DNA from: Streptomyces sp. NBC_00190
GTDB lineage: Bacteria > Actinomycetota > Actinomycetes > Streptomycetales > Streptomycetaceae
Assembly: GCF_036203305.1 (NCBI RefSeq)
Contig: NZ_CP108131.1
Span: 8,060,001-8,124,000, forward strand
Direction of reading: 5' to 3'
Length of the DNA stretch: 64,000 nt
This document shows positions 1-8,651 of this stretch, piece by piece. Position 1 is the stretch's first letter. Each line of letters starts with the position of its first letter. Both the position numbers and the translations under genes were made by a program. The notes beneath the pieces are model-generated. The model saw only the letters and a list, made by a program, of their open reading frames with translations. It was not told the DNA's origin and did no database searches.

Positions 1-624
1 GTGACTCGGCGTAGTGCCGCGGTTCGTAGGCCCCGTCCAGGACCATGGCGCGGGACGGTGCCGACGTAGCTGCCGAAGGAACGGCCGTAGAAGGTGAGCG
101 CCTCCTCGCCGGGGGCCTGCCGGAGCAGGTCGATGTCCTTGGCGTTCGAGCCGGTGCCGATGAACGGCACGAGGTCTGTCGACCGTTGCTGACAGGCGGT
201 GGCGAAGTCGAGGCCCTGCCGGACGGCGCCCCGCAGGGCTCCCGGGCCGGGTACGCCGCGTGCGGCGTCGGCGGCGGCGGAGTACTCCTTGTCGTTCCAG
301 CACTGCACCTGACCGCTGCGCGCCACGCCGCGCATGTCGTACCCGACGACGTCGAAGGCGTCACGGAGGGAGGCAGGGAGCGCGGCGTAGCGGTTACGGG
401 CGACGGGCGAAGTCCACGCCGGAGTTGCCGGGTCCGCCGGGGTGCAGCAGCAGGACACCGGTGCGGTGGGCCCGGTCGGCCGCGAGCCGCCGGGTGACGG
501 CGAGCGGGATCGTACGCCCGGTGGGCCGGCGGTAGTCCAGCGGTAGCTGGGCGGTCGCGCACTCGAAGCCGTCCCCCGGGGCGTCGGCGCCCGCGCCGTC
601 GCAGGGGCCCCAGGAGTTGATTCC
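1..624 (-). pseudogene. Decayed TAP-like alpha/beta-hydrolase (secreted peptidase), runs off the window
   Basis: Read on the minus strand this is a tripeptidyl-aminopeptidase-like hydrolase in pieces. From 624 the frame gives SWGPCDG, then an oxyanion-loop motif HPGGPGNSG, and stops at about 398. After a shift it continues through DVVGYDMRGVARSG to the nucleophile motif GRSFGSYVG near 70-85. A second lesion at about 45-55 removes roughly ten codons and shifts the frame again; AMVLDGAYEPRHYAE is readable beyond it. A stop codon at 625-627 sits directly before the mature region, so signal peptide and start are gone. The family is normally secreted and cleaves N-terminal tripeptides. Two frameshifts plus a missing segment make it non-functional; the 3' end lies outside the window. 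Confidence 0.75.
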
Positions 625-763
625 TCAATACCACCGGAAGGTGACCGCTCTTCCCGCCGGGGGAACCATCGGGCACGCCGGTGATGGCCAGGGCGGGGCC
701 GGAGAACGGTGCGGGAACCAGCGCGAGCGGTGGTCCCGACCGGGGGTGCGGGACCGCCGCCCC

Positions 764-1555
764 CTAACGGCGTGAGCGCTGGGACTCGACGATCTGTCGC
801 ACGGAGCCGTCGACGTCCGCCCGGGCCTGGACCCGCTCGGCGAATCCGGGGAACTGCCCGGCGATGGCACTCAGCAGCCGCAGCTCCAGCGGCGCCACGT
901 TGACCTCGCACCGGTCGCGGCGGACGGCTCGTACGACGCCGTCGGCGACCTGGCCGGGCGTGACGGTCCTGATGCCGTTCGGCGTGGCGGCACCGGTGGC
1001 CGCGAACATCCCGGCGTCGCGGACGAAGCCGGGCTGGACCAGGGACACCCCCACCCCCGTGCCCCTGAGTTCCTGGCGCAGGGCGAGGGCGAATCCGCGC
1101 AGCCCGAACTTCGTCGCGTTGTACAGGGAGGTCGACTTGGTCGCCGCCTTGCCGGAAATGGAACCGACCAGCACGATGTGGCCGCGGCCGCGGGCGACCA
1201 TGTGCGCCGCGAGCAGTCGGGAGAGAAGGACGGGTGCCCGCAGGTTGACGTCGAGGGCGCGGTCGAGCTGCTCCTCGGTGTAGTCCAGGAGGTCGCCGCT
1301 GGCGGGCAGGGCTGCGTTCGCGACGAGGATGTCGGCCTCGGCGCAGGTCTCGGCGAGGCGGACGACGTCGGCCCGGGCGGCCAGATCGGCGACCACGGCG
1401 CGGGCGCCGCACGCGTCCGCGGTGACCTTGAGGGCTTCCTCCCGCCGCCCGGTGACGGTGAGGCGGGCTCCCTCCGCGGTCAGGCGCGCGGCCAGGGCGG
1501 AACCGATACCTCCGGTGGCCCCGGTGAGCACAACGTTCGATCCGGATATGTCCAC
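764..1555 (-). CDS. SDR family oxidoreductase
   Basis: A 263-residue short-chain dehydrogenase/reductase, a cytoplasmic NAD(P)-dependent oxidoreductase of unknown substrate. The nucleotide-binding glycine motif TGATGGIG lies near residues 9-16, the NAG-like NAALPASGD follows, and the catalytic Ser and Tyr-x3-Lys are in VGSISG and YNATK. GTG at 1555 is chosen because AGGGGAG lies six bases upstream; the frame stays open upstream but would run across the intergenic operator. It is transcribed away from the TetR gene at 1697, and the 28-bp palindrome between them is just outside its start, so repression by that TetR protein is likely. The enzyme class is secure; the substrate cannot be told. Confidence 0.9.
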   Translation of the reverse strand: MDISGSNVVLTGATGGIGSALAARLTAEGARLTVTGRREEALKVTADACGARAVVADLAARADVVRLAETCAEADILVANAALPASGDLLDYTEEQLDRALDVNLRAPVLLSRLLAAHMVARGRGHIVLVGSISGKAATKSTSLYNATKFGLRGFALALRQELRGTGVGVSLVQPGFVRDAGMFAATGAATPNGIRTVTPGQVADGVVRAVRRDRCEVNVAPLELRLLSAIAGQFPGFAERVQARADVDGSVRQIVESQRSRR

Positions 1556-1577
1556 TACGACTCCCCTGCGGCGTCCC

Positions 1578-1605
1578 TCTACTGTTCGTTCGAACGAACA
1601 GTAGA
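1578..1605. promoter_or_regulatory. Perfect 28-bp palindrome, probable TetR operator
   Basis: The half-site TCTACTGTTCGTTC is followed at once by its exact reverse complement. The element lies in the divergent intergenic region, 22 bp from the SDR start and about 90 bp from the TetR start. The inner TGTTCGTTCGAACGAACA resembles TetR-family sites of the GAACGNNCGTTC type. It probably represses the SDR gene and the regulator itself; this is inferred from position and symmetry. Confidence 0.75.
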
Positions 1606-1696
1606 GATCGCTCCGCCCCCTGTCCACACCTCCGTTGCCCCCAACTCCCCAGCCCTGCCTGGGCGACCACGTAGGACGATGGGGCAGAATGTCGAC

Positions 1697-2269
1697 ATGC
1701 CCCATGCTTCCGACACCCGCCAGAGCATCATCGACGCCGTGCTGCGGATCATCGGGCAGGACGGCATCGCCGCCGTCACCAACCGGCGGATCGCCAAGGA
1801 GGCCGGAGTCTCCCTCGGCTCCGTCACCTACCACTTCGCCACCCAGCACGAGCTGCTGCGCGAGAGCCTGCTGCACTTCGTGGCGGAGGAGACCCGGCAC
1901 TTCACGGAGCTCGCCGACGCGTGCACCGACGAGCGCTTCGACATCGGGCAGGCGGCCGAGGTGGTGGCGCAGGTCGCGGGCGGCAACGCCTTCGACAGCC
2001 GCCACATCGCGCCCTTCGAGCTCTACGTCCAGGCCGGCCGCGACGAACGGCTGCGTGCCGCCGCGGCCGAGTGCTTCGCCGCGTACGACCTGCTGGCCAC
2101 CCGGATCCTGACCCACCTCGGCGTGCCGGACCCCGAACGCCTGGCCGGCGTGGCCGTCGCCCTGGTTTTCGGGCAGCAGCTGCGTCGGCTGGCGACCGGC
2201 GCCCCGGCCGAGGACCTCGTCGACACCCTGCTGATCCTCACGAAGTTCACCCCGACGCAGACGCCGTAG
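1697..2269 (+). CDS. TetR/AcrR family transcriptional regulator
   Basis: A 190-residue TetR-type repressor. The N-terminal helix-turn-helix is clear: IIDAVLRIIGQDG, then VTNRRIAKEAGVSLGSVTYHF at about residues 30-50. The rest is a helical ligand-binding and dimer domain without a recognisable ligand signature. ATG at 1697 gives the usual short N-terminus; an in-frame ATG at 1679 would add six residues and has AGGA just upstream. It is divergent from the SDR gene across a perfect palindrome and probably controls that gene and itself, released by an unknown small molecule. Confidence 0.9.
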   Translation: MPHASDTRQSIIDAVLRIIGQDGIAAVTNRRIAKEAGVSLGSVTYHFATQHELLRESLLHFVAEETRHFTELADACTDERFDIGQAAEVVAQVAGGNAFDSRHIAPFELYVQAGRDERLRAAAAECFAAYDLLATRILTHLGVPDPERLAGVAVALVFGQQLRRLATGAPAEDLVDTLLILTKFTPTQTP

Positions 2270-2482
2270 GCTTCGCGGGGTGGCGGGCCGTACGGCGCCC
2301 GGCCGTCACCTCCCGGCGCCATCTTGTACCGACCGGTAATTCCAGCCAATTGTTGCCATGCCCCTGACAGGCTCCTGACACTTCAGGGCGGCTGTGGGAC
2401 GCTCCCGGCACGCACTCCGCACCCCCTGAGAGGCCCAGCGCCTCGCCCACCCCCACCAGTACGTGGCATGGAGGAGCGAATC

Positions 2483-3058
2483 ATGAGGCACATCGCGCCC
2501 ATCACGCACGGAATTCACGCGGGGCACAGCACCCGCAGGACCCGCAGCACCCGCGTCACACGCATCGTCGGGATCGCGACGCTGGTCGTCGCCGCGGCCT
2601 TCACCGGTACCGGCACCGCCCTCGCGCAGGGCTCCGGCGCCTCGGCCGCCGAACAGAAGGTCGACGGCGTGATGGTGGTCGCCGGCAACAGCTGCAGCTG
2701 GACCAACGCGAGCACCAGCGCCGCTGCCCCGGACGCCCTCACCGTCGACCGCACCACGATCAACGCCCCCGGCGGCAACCTGGCCTGTGGTGGCGGCATA
2801 GCCGCCACCCTCAACAACAACCCCGCCTTCACCTTCGACGACGCCGCCGGGACGGCGCGGACGGATCTGATCGACATCACCGGCAGGCAGAGCTTCATCT
2901 CCTGCCGCTACAAGGCGACGAACATCGTGTGGGACCGCGACGGCGTGAGCCGGAAGTACATCAACCGGGCCTTCACCGCCGCCAAGACCTCGGGCAGCTT
3001 CCTGTGTCCGGGCTCGGTCACCACCCCGGCCGGGGACGCGTCCATGCTGTTCCGCTGA
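2483..3058 (+). CDS. Secreted hypothetical protein
   Basis: A 191-residue exported protein. ATG at 2483 has a strong GAGGAG site six bases upstream. The N-terminus is long and Arg/Thr-rich (THGIHAGHSTRRTRSTRVTR), followed by a hydrophobic stretch, IVGIATLVVAAAFTGTG, and an Ala-x-Ala-like cleavage region at TALAQG, so a Sec or Tat signal peptide is likely. The mature part has three to four cysteines (NSCSW, NLACGG, SCRY, FLCPG) that could form two disulphides and looks beta-rich. No family is recognised. It stands alone between the TetR gene and a gene-free stretch. Confidence 0.7.
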   Translation: MRHIAPITHGIHAGHSTRRTRSTRVTRIVGIATLVVAAAFTGTGTALAQGSGASAAEQKVDGVMVVAGNSCSWTNASTSAAAPDALTVDRTTINAPGGNLACGGGIAATLNNNPAFTFDDAAGTARTDLIDITGRQSFISCRYKATNIVWDRDGVSRKYINRAFTAAKTSGSFLCPGSVTTPAGDASMLFR

Positions 3059-3413
3059 GCCGGCCGCCCCTCACGACGGCCGCCTCCCGGGCCGGTTCCG
3101 GCGGCACGCGCCCCCGTCAGCGACTCCCGAAATCTGGGTGATGCGCAGGGTGCAGGGTGAGCCGGAGTTTCCCGTACCAGGAGGCGGCCGACGCGGTGCA
3201 GCGGTGCACGTCGCCCCAGGCGCCGTGATGCACGAGCGCGACCGGCCTGAAGTAGCGGGGAGGAATCACCAAAAAAGGGTTCTTGTGGACAAAGGGCTCG
3301 TCGATCATAATCCGCGTGTCAGGTTCGAGTTCCGCTCCGGCATCGGGAAACGGCTCCGGCGGCCGCCGGTGCAACCGCCCGCCGCAACGCCTTGACCGAG
3401 GAAAGGAGCCGGG
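3059..3413. other. Gene-free stretch with one weak minus-strand ORF
   Basis: No convincing gene lies here. On the minus strand an ORF at 3117-3308 would code for 63 residues starting MIDEPFVHKNPFLV, with His- and aromatic-rich text (VALVHHGAWGDVHRC). It could be the end of a lost gene or chance; no family is recognised. The run of six A at 3271-3276 is unusual for this DNA. Confidence 0.3.
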
Positions 3414-4364
3414 GTGCTGAGTAGTAGTGGGTACTCGGCCAAGCGGAAGGCGGCTTTCGCGGTGGCGCTGTTCCTTGCCGCCTTCGCCGTCGTCTCGTGC
3501 GGCGGCGACGCGGTCGGCGCGAGTGGCGAGGTCACGGTCGTCTACGAGGACGACGCGATCAAGCCGAAGAACCGGCATGCCGTAGAGGTGATCCGGAAGT
3601 CCGGCGTGCTCGAGCAGGCCGCCGACTGGGTGAACAAGTCGGTTGACCTCCCGCACGACATGGTCGTGAAAGTCACCGACAAGGTCCCACCGGGTGTCAC
3701 GGATGCGGTCACCCAGCCCGACGGCAGGACGATCTACGTGCCTCCGGCGTTCCTGACCCAGATCGAAGAGACCCTCAGTGGCGTGGTCAAGACCGTCAAA
3801 CGGCCCGCCCTGTTGCCCGAGGCCAAGTTCAACGTTGACGACCTGACCGCGCTGTCGACCCAGTTCATCTTCGGCCACGAGCTGGGCCATGCTCTGCAGC
3901 GCCAGCTTCAGCTCGCGAACCTCGGCCTCGAGGAGGACGCCGCAGACGGGTTCGCGTCGTTCTACACCATCAACGAGGTAGGGCCGGGCCCGACGCTGGC
4001 GACCGCGATCCTTTTCGACGAGCTCGCCCGCGCGGAGGGCAAGCTGACGCTGGAGGGGTTCGCGAGCGATCACCCCGTCACCCAGCAAAGGGTCTTCAAC
4101 TACCTTTGCTACCTCGAGGGAAGCGACCCGAAGAAGTTCTACGGGCCCCTGGTCGATGCGGGATACCTGCCGAAGTCCCGCGCCCCACTGTGTCCGCAGG
4201 CCTGGGCGATGCTGGACTACGGCTGGTGGACCCAACTCCAGCCGCATTTCACCGAGGCGTTCAAGGCGCAGGGCGACACGTCGCAGGAGAACGCGCACGA
4301 CCAACTGATCGCGGAGACGGAAGCCCTGGGGAAGCAGATCGACAAGCTCCGCAGCGAGCAATGA
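3414..4364 (+). CDS. DUF4344-type zinc metallopeptidase lipoprotein
   Basis: A 316-residue surface lipoprotein. GTG at 3414 follows AAAGGAGCC. The signal peptide has Lys/Arg, then AAFAVALFLAAFAVVSC, whose Cys fits a lipobox, so it should be lipid-anchored outside the membrane. The zinc motif HELGH is at residues 155-159, with EEDAADGFASF about 20 residues later as the likely third-ligand helix. Overall it matches DUF4344 putative metallopeptidases. The C-terminal half ends in a charged helix (ALGKQIDKLRSEQ). The family is well supported; the substrate is unknown. It is apparently a single-gene unit. Confidence 0.8.
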   Translation: MLSSSGYSAKRKAAFAVALFLAAFAVVSCGGDAVGASGEVTVVYEDDAIKPKNRHAVEVIRKSGVLEQAADWVNKSVDLPHDMVVKVTDKVPPGVTDAVTQPDGRTIYVPPAFLTQIEETLSGVVKTVKRPALLPEAKFNVDDLTALSTQFIFGHELGHALQRQLQLANLGLEEDAADGFASFYTINEVGPGPTLATAILFDELARAEGKLTLEGFASDHPVTQQRVFNYLCYLEGSDPKKFYGPLVDAGYLPKSRAPLCPQAWAMLDYGWWTQLQPHFTEAFKAQGDTSQENAHDQLIAETEALGKQIDKLRSEQ

Positions 4365-4591
4365 GCATCCCGGGTCATCTGTCACGGCCTGTTATGGACT
4401 GCATGGACTGCATGGCCCATATGGCCGAGTTGGGCCCCGGCATGTCCGGTTGCGCCGCGCGGCCCGGCCGGACCGGGAAGGCGCGACCCACGCGTGGGGC
4501 CATGCCGGTGATTTCCTGGTGCGCCTGCCGCGCAGCGCCCGTCTCACCGGAGAGGTTGGGGTCAGGGCATGCGCTGAGTCGGGGTGGAGTC

Positions 4592-5143
4592 GTGAACGGG
4601 AATGTGGGTGGTCACCGTCGGCAAGTACTGCTTGCCTCCGTGCGTTCGCTGATGACGGCGACGCTCCTTGTGGCCGCCTACTACCTGCTGCCCATGGACT
4701 CGGCCTTCACGGTCACGACCGTCATCGTGCTCGTCGGTGGCGTCGTGGCCGTGGCCGTGCTCCTGTCCTGGCAGATCTACACGATCACACTGTCTCCGCG
4801 GCCCGGGTTGAAGGCCATGGAGGCCATGGCGGTCACCGCGCCGCTCTTCGTCCTGCTGTACGCCACGGCATGCTTCCTGTTGGAGCACAGCGCGTCGGGC
4901 AGCTTCAGTGAACCTCTGTCGCGCACGGACGCGTTGTACTTCGCGATGACCGTGTTCAGTACGGTCGGATTCGGGGACATCACTGCGTGCAGCGAGCCGG
5001 CCCGCCTGCTGACAACGGGGCAGATCACGCTGAATCTGCTGCTGCTCAGTGTGGCGGCCCGACTCCTGGCCAGCGCAGTTCAGCGGGGCCGGCAACGCCA
5101 AGGTCTGTCTGCGGGCCCGGGCGAGAGCGACAGCACGTCCTGA
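4592..5143 (+). CDS. Two-TM potassium channel family protein
   Basis: A 183-residue membrane protein. It has hydrophobic segments SLMTATLLVAAYYLL, VTTVIVLVGGVVAVAVLLSW and a long APLFVLLYATACFLL, then a pore helix and the selectivity filter STVGFGDI, the signature of K+ channels (TVGFGD), followed by a last membrane helix, ITLNLLLLSVAARLL. This fits the Ion_trans_2 family. GTG at 4592 is the probable start with GGAG close upstream, although spacing is short. The cytoplasmic tail is short, with no RCK domain, so gating ligands cannot be inferred. It probably sets membrane potential. Confidence 0.85.
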   Translation: MNGNVGGHRRQVLLASVRSLMTATLLVAAYYLLPMDSAFTVTTVIVLVGGVVAVAVLLSWQIYTITLSPRPGLKAMEAMAVTAPLFVLLYATACFLLEHSASGSFSEPLSRTDALYFAMTVFSTVGFGDITACSEPARLLTTGQITLNLLLLSVAARLLASAVQRGRQRQGLSAGPGESDSTS

Positions 5144-5195
5144 TCGACGGCAGCCCGCAGCCGGTTCACCCGGGTGGAGTCTGCCCGTCGGCCTC

Positions 5196-5639
5196 ATGGC
5201 GGTGCACCTGATCGATGAGGCGGCGCAGCAGGGCGCGCGCTGCGGCGATCTCGTCGCCGGGGATGCCGGTGGTCAGCGCGCGGTGGGCATCTGTGGCCCG
5301 GGCCGTGAGGCCGAGGCCCTGCGCCGGGCCGGAGTCACCCGCTGCCGGATGGCCGTGCCGTCGAACGCCATGCTCTACCTCACCGACGCAGGACCCGTCG
5401 CCGTCCAGGGCGAACCGCTGGCCACCGGCATGCTCGACGTCATGCCGTTCGACCGCCAGGCACTCGTCACAGCGCTGCGTGCCGACCAGGCCGGCCAGAC
5501 CACCTTCGCCGAGTTCGTCCAGGGCTGCTGGAACGCCGGCATCGTCTGGTACGACGTCGACCTCAACGCGCGGAACTGCACCTACTACGGCGCCCACGGC
5601 GAGAGCTACGTCGAGACCTACCCTGCCGTCGAAATCTGA
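5196..5639 (+). CDS. DUF1398 family protein
   Basis: A 147-residue protein. Its C-terminal two thirds fits DUF1398 (YbcV-like): AGVTRCRMAVPSNAMLYLT, FDRQALVTALRADQAGQTTF and EFVQGCWNAGIVWYDVDLNARNCTYYG, ending in GESYVETYPAV. The biochemical role of this family is unknown. The first 35-40 residues (from MAVHLIDEAAQQG) do not resemble the family, and the start lacks a good ribosome site, so the 5' end may be misplaced or replaced. It lies 52 bp after the channel gene on the same strand. Confidence 0.65.
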   Translation: MAVHLIDEAAQQGARCGDLVAGDAGGQRAVGICGPGREAEALRRAGVTRCRMAVPSNAMLYLTDAGPVAVQGEPLATGMLDVMPFDRQALVTALRADQAGQTTFAEFVQGCWNAGIVWYDVDLNARNCTYYGAHGESYVETYPAVEI

Positions 5640-5688
5640 CGATCCGGTTTTCGTCGCGGTCCGTCCGCCGTACGCCGAGGCTCAGCGT

Positions 5689-5720
5689 GGCCTGGCCTGG
5701 CCTGGCCTGGCCTGGCTTGG
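5689..5720. repeat. Short tandem repeat of CCTGG
   Basis: Five perfect copies of the pentamer CCTGG are followed by a sixth with one change (CTTGG). The tract lies in the roughly 300-bp gap between the DUF1398 gene and the next minus-strand gene. Such a tract can slip during replication; no coding or regulatory role is visible. Confidence 0.8.
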
Positions 5721-5936
5721 CCCGGCCGCGGCGCAGGCCGGTCGAATGCGTCGGCGGTGCCTTCGAGGTGCACGTAGGCCGGCCCGAGTGCGGCCGGTTC
5801 GGTCAGTAACGCCGTGCAGAACTCGGGGCCACCCGCCCCCTCCATGAGGCCCGGCCGGGCCATCCACGGGGCAGGTGGCCGCGGACAGGGCCGGAGCAGG
5901 CGGGGGTTGGGTGGCCTACGGAGCGGGGGTGACGGG

Positions 5937-6659
5937 TCAGGCCACTACCGCTTCCCTCTCGTCCGTCGTGTCGGTGGCCGGAGCCGCCGTGGACAGCTGC
6001 TCGCCCACCGCGGGCTGGACGGGCGCGGAGTACATGACCGAGCCCTGCTTGTGTTCCTTTTCGATGAGGTTCTTCCTGGCCAGTGCTTCGAGGGCGTTAC
6101 GGACGACCTGGCCGGATGCGGGCCGACCGGGGTGTGCCTGGGCCAGTTCGGTGGTGACCTCGCTGACCATGCGGGGTTCGGCGGCGCTGACGAGGAGGGC
6201 CAGGACGAGTTCGCGCAGCGGGGGCTCCGCCGTCTTGCCCGTCTTCGCCTCGGTGGTCTTCTTCGCGGTGGCTGCGGTGGCTGCGGTGGTCTTGGCCTTC
6301 GCGCTGGATGCGACCCCCGAGGTCTTCCTGGGCTGTGCTGCCTTCCTTCCTGCTGCGCGGCCGGTGGCCTTCCTCGCCTTCCGGGGCGGGGGAACGGTCG
6401 CGGTGTCATGTGCGGGGGACTGGCCGGGCTGCGGCGCCACCTGGCCGCCGGAGGCCACAGCCCCGTCCGCGGCCGGGGGCAGTGAACCCTGCATGCCGTG
6501 AAGCCAGCTTTCGTCGGCCTTCAACTGCTTCAGGCGTTCTTCGAGTTCCGTGATCTGCGCGGAGACCTGATCCTGTTCCTTGCGGTTGGTCTCGAGATCT
6601 GCGGCGAACCGCTGCGCGTACACGTTGTGGATGGGCGTGGTGTCCGGGTCGTTGGCCAC
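5937..6659 (-). CDS. Coiled-coil protein with Lys/Ala-rich linker and C-terminal winged helix
   Basis: A 240-residue protein in three parts. Residues about 15-60 form a coiled coil (FAADLETNRKEQDQVSAQI, ELEERLKQLK). Residues about 85-145 are a basic Lys/Ala/Thr/Pro-rich linker resembling the tails of actinobacterial nucleoid-associated proteins. The C-terminus is a winged-helix-like domain (LRELVLALLVSAAEP, MVSEVTTELAQA, VVRNALEALARKNLIEK, SVMYSA). GTG at 6659 (VANDPDTTPIHNVYAQ) is preferred, with GAGGAG 12-18 bases upstream. It probably binds DNA; a nucleoid or regulatory role is inferred, and no target is visible. Confidence 0.75.
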   Translation of the reverse strand: MANDPDTTPIHNVYAQRFAADLETNRKEQDQVSAQITELEERLKQLKADESWLHGMQGSLPPAADGAVASGGQVAPQPGQSPAHDTATVPPPRKARKATGRAAGRKAAQPRKTSGVASSAKAKTTAATAATAKKTTEAKTGKTAEPPLRELVLALLVSAAEPRMVSEVTTELAQAHPGRPASGQVVRNALEALARKNLIEKEHKQGSVMYSAPVQPAVGEQLSTAAPATDTTDEREAVVA

Positions 6660-6806
6660 TTGCGGCTCACTCTCCTCATACCTCACGGTGTTGCTGCCGG
6701 ATGTTACCCACCAACACCCGCCCGTAGTTCCCTCCTGGCGAGATCCGCTGTATTCCACCGGCGCGGCGAAGAGCAATGCTCAGGGCATCAACCCGCCTGG
6801 GCAGCG

Positions 6807-7595
6807 TCAGCCGCCCTTCTGCGCGTTCTGGATCGTGTTCACGAGGCCGGCGACGAGTTGTGCTCGCTCGGCCATGGCGTCAATCACCAGGTACTCGTGG
6901 TCGGCGTGCGCACCGCCGCCGACTGCTCCCAGGCCGTCGAGTGTCGGCACGCCGAGAGCGGCCGTGAAGTTGCCGTCGCTTCCGCCACCGACTGCCTTTC
7001 CTTCGAAATCGGGAAGCAGCCGCCGCGCCACCGCGAAGAGTTCGGCCGAGGCGGACTCGGGCATCGGGGGCCGGCTGATGGCTCCTCGGACCGAAATCTG
7101 CGCCCCGTCGAGGTGCGGGGATAGAGACGCGAATGCCGATTCGATGCGGTCCTTCTCGTCGGACGTCGCGACACGGACGTCGACGAGAACCGTCGCCCCG
7201 GCGGGCACGACGGTGTCCATGGTGCCGCCGACGCGACGGTAGGGATGACGGTCGTGCCGAGGTCGGGTCGCCCGAGCGCCGCGATGTCCAACACCTGGTG
7301 GGAGGCCTCGATCAGGGCGTTGACGCCGGCTTCGGGCTCAAGGCCCGCGTGCCACGAGACCACCGAGCATGTCGAAGACCCCGGGGCCGGTGGCGTGCCC
7401 GTCCTCGACCGTGAACGGGCGGCGTTCGAGGGTGCCGAGCGGAAACACCGTGTCGTGGTGTCCGAGGATCAGTACCTTGGGGTCGCCACCGGCGGACCAG
7501 TGGACGTGCGGCCCAGTATCGCTCTCGATGAAGACGGCCTGCCCGCCCAGGCGGTCCTCGATAACACCGGCGACAGACTTGGCCGATGCCGTCAA
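6807..7595 (-). pseudogene. Broken M20 family metallopeptidase
   Basis: Fragments of an M20/ArgE-type zinc peptidase lie in three frames. First, from 7595: IEDRLGG, the metal-binding LILGHHDTVFPLGT and GPGVFDMLGG. Next, after about 7363: HAGLEPEAGVNALIEASHQ up to TTVIPTVAS. Then, after a one-base shift near 7220: MDTVVPAGATVLVDVRVAT through GGGSDGNFTAALGVPTLDGLG and a GGGAHADHEY motif to the stop. About 110 codons between GVFDMLGG and HAGLEPE are gone, including the Glu-Glu general-base segment, and the 5' end is also missing. Intact members hydrolyse peptides or N-acyl amino acids; this copy cannot. Confidence 0.85.
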
Positions 7596-7718
7596 GGCAT
7601 CGATGCCAGTAGGCGAGGCCAGGTAACCGAAACGGAGCGCCCCTGGTTGTGCCGGAGCGGAAGGCGGGACTGCTGGTCAGAGCCCCCAGTGGCCGCTGCC
7701 GGCCGCCCGGATGGCCGC

Positions 7719-8315
7719 TCAGCCCACCTTCCAGACGACCTCGGGCGCGGTGCCGGTCTCGTTGCTCGGGGAGCTGGTGTCGCGCTCGCCCTGGAAGCCG
7801 ACGAACAGGGGCTGCACGTTTTCCGGAACCAGGTAGATCTCGCAGGTGGTGACGGACTTGCCTTCGGCCAGCTTCAGGTCATTGTCGGAAGCCTCCTGGC
7901 ATGGCTCGAACTTGGCTCCCCAGGAGGGGGCGAAGGAGTACGCGCGCTGCGGGTCGGTGCCGTGCAGCAGCAGCTTGTGGTTGAAGCTGACGACGCCGTC
8001 CTGCGCACCACCCTTGTGGGTGTAGGTGGTCGTGACGTAGTAGGGCGTCTTGCCGTCCAGCAGCCCGACGCCGAGCTTGTCCACCGCGGCCTTGTCGCCC
8101 TTGACGACCGAGGCCGGGGTGACGCTCAGCTGGGTCTTCGCGTTGTCCGGGAAGTGCGTCTCGGACACGTCCGCCGACGTCTTCAGGGCGAGGGGCTCGG
8201 CGAACGTCCCCTTCGCCGCGGCGGCCGGGGCGCTGTTCTCCGGCCCGCAGGCGGTGAGCGCGAAGGCGGCCAGCGCTATCGGCGCGGCAGTTCGGAGCAG
8301 GCGGCTGGTCGGCAT
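7719..8315 (-). CDS. Predicted lipoprotein of unknown function
   Basis: A 198-residue lipoprotein. ATG at 8315 has GGGGGA eight bases upstream. The signal peptide RLLRTAAPIALAAFALTAC ends in an LTAC lipobox, so it is anchored on the outer face of the membrane. The mature domain is beta-rich and regular (LALKTSADVSETHF, TPYYVTTTYTHKGG, VTTCEIYLVPENVQPLFVGFQ), resembling DUF4352-like immunoglobulin-fold lipoproteins, though the match is not certain. Two cysteines (FEPCQE, TTCEIY) may form a disulphide. It is a single gene; the ligand and partners are unknown. Confidence 0.8.
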   Translation of the reverse strand: MPTSRLLRTAAPIALAAFALTACGPENSAPAAAAKGTFAEPLALKTSADVSETHFPDNAKTQLSVTPASVVKGDKAAVDKLGVGLLDGKTPYYVTTTYTHKGGAQDGVVSFNHKLLLHGTDPQRAYSFAPSWGAKFEPCQEASDNDLKLAEGKSVTTCEIYLVPENVQPLFVGFQGERDTSSPSNETGTAPEVVWKVG

Positions 8316-8651
8316 GATGTGAATCCCCCGAGGTTCTTGATGTCCGGTCCGCGCCCCTGCGCCGACCGGTACGGCGACCCTATCCCGCCGGATGATCATG
8401 GTTTGCCACGTCCCCGTCACAGTCCTGTTGCAGCGGCGCCGACCCGGTAACTCGTCCCGAGGCCAGGGCTATTGGCAGCAATCGGGACGCTCCTGGGCGC
8501 TCGGAGATGGTTGGCTCCCGGCGGCCGGCCACCGTGTGGGGCAGGGGGATATCCCCCGGTCAAGTCGGAGGCGGACCGCAGCGCGACCCGCTCACACCCC
8601 GGGTCATGATCGTTTCACCCCAGTGGAACACCGAACCGAGGAGTGATCAGC
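8316..8651. other. Divergent intergenic region
   Basis: These 336 bases separate two divergent genes. No coding frame with good start and homology is visible. It should hold both promoters, but no clear operator or hairpin stands out. Confidence 0.5.

Noticed and set aside
4391..4412. Direct repeat of ATGGACTGC
   Set aside because: Two adjacent copies only, no link to a gene start or ribosome site.
5937..6300. CRISPR-like or repeat look of the Ala/Lys-rich coding text around 6250-6300
   Set aside because: The repeats are codon-level repeats of a Lys/Ala/Thr linker inside the minus-strand gene, without spacers.
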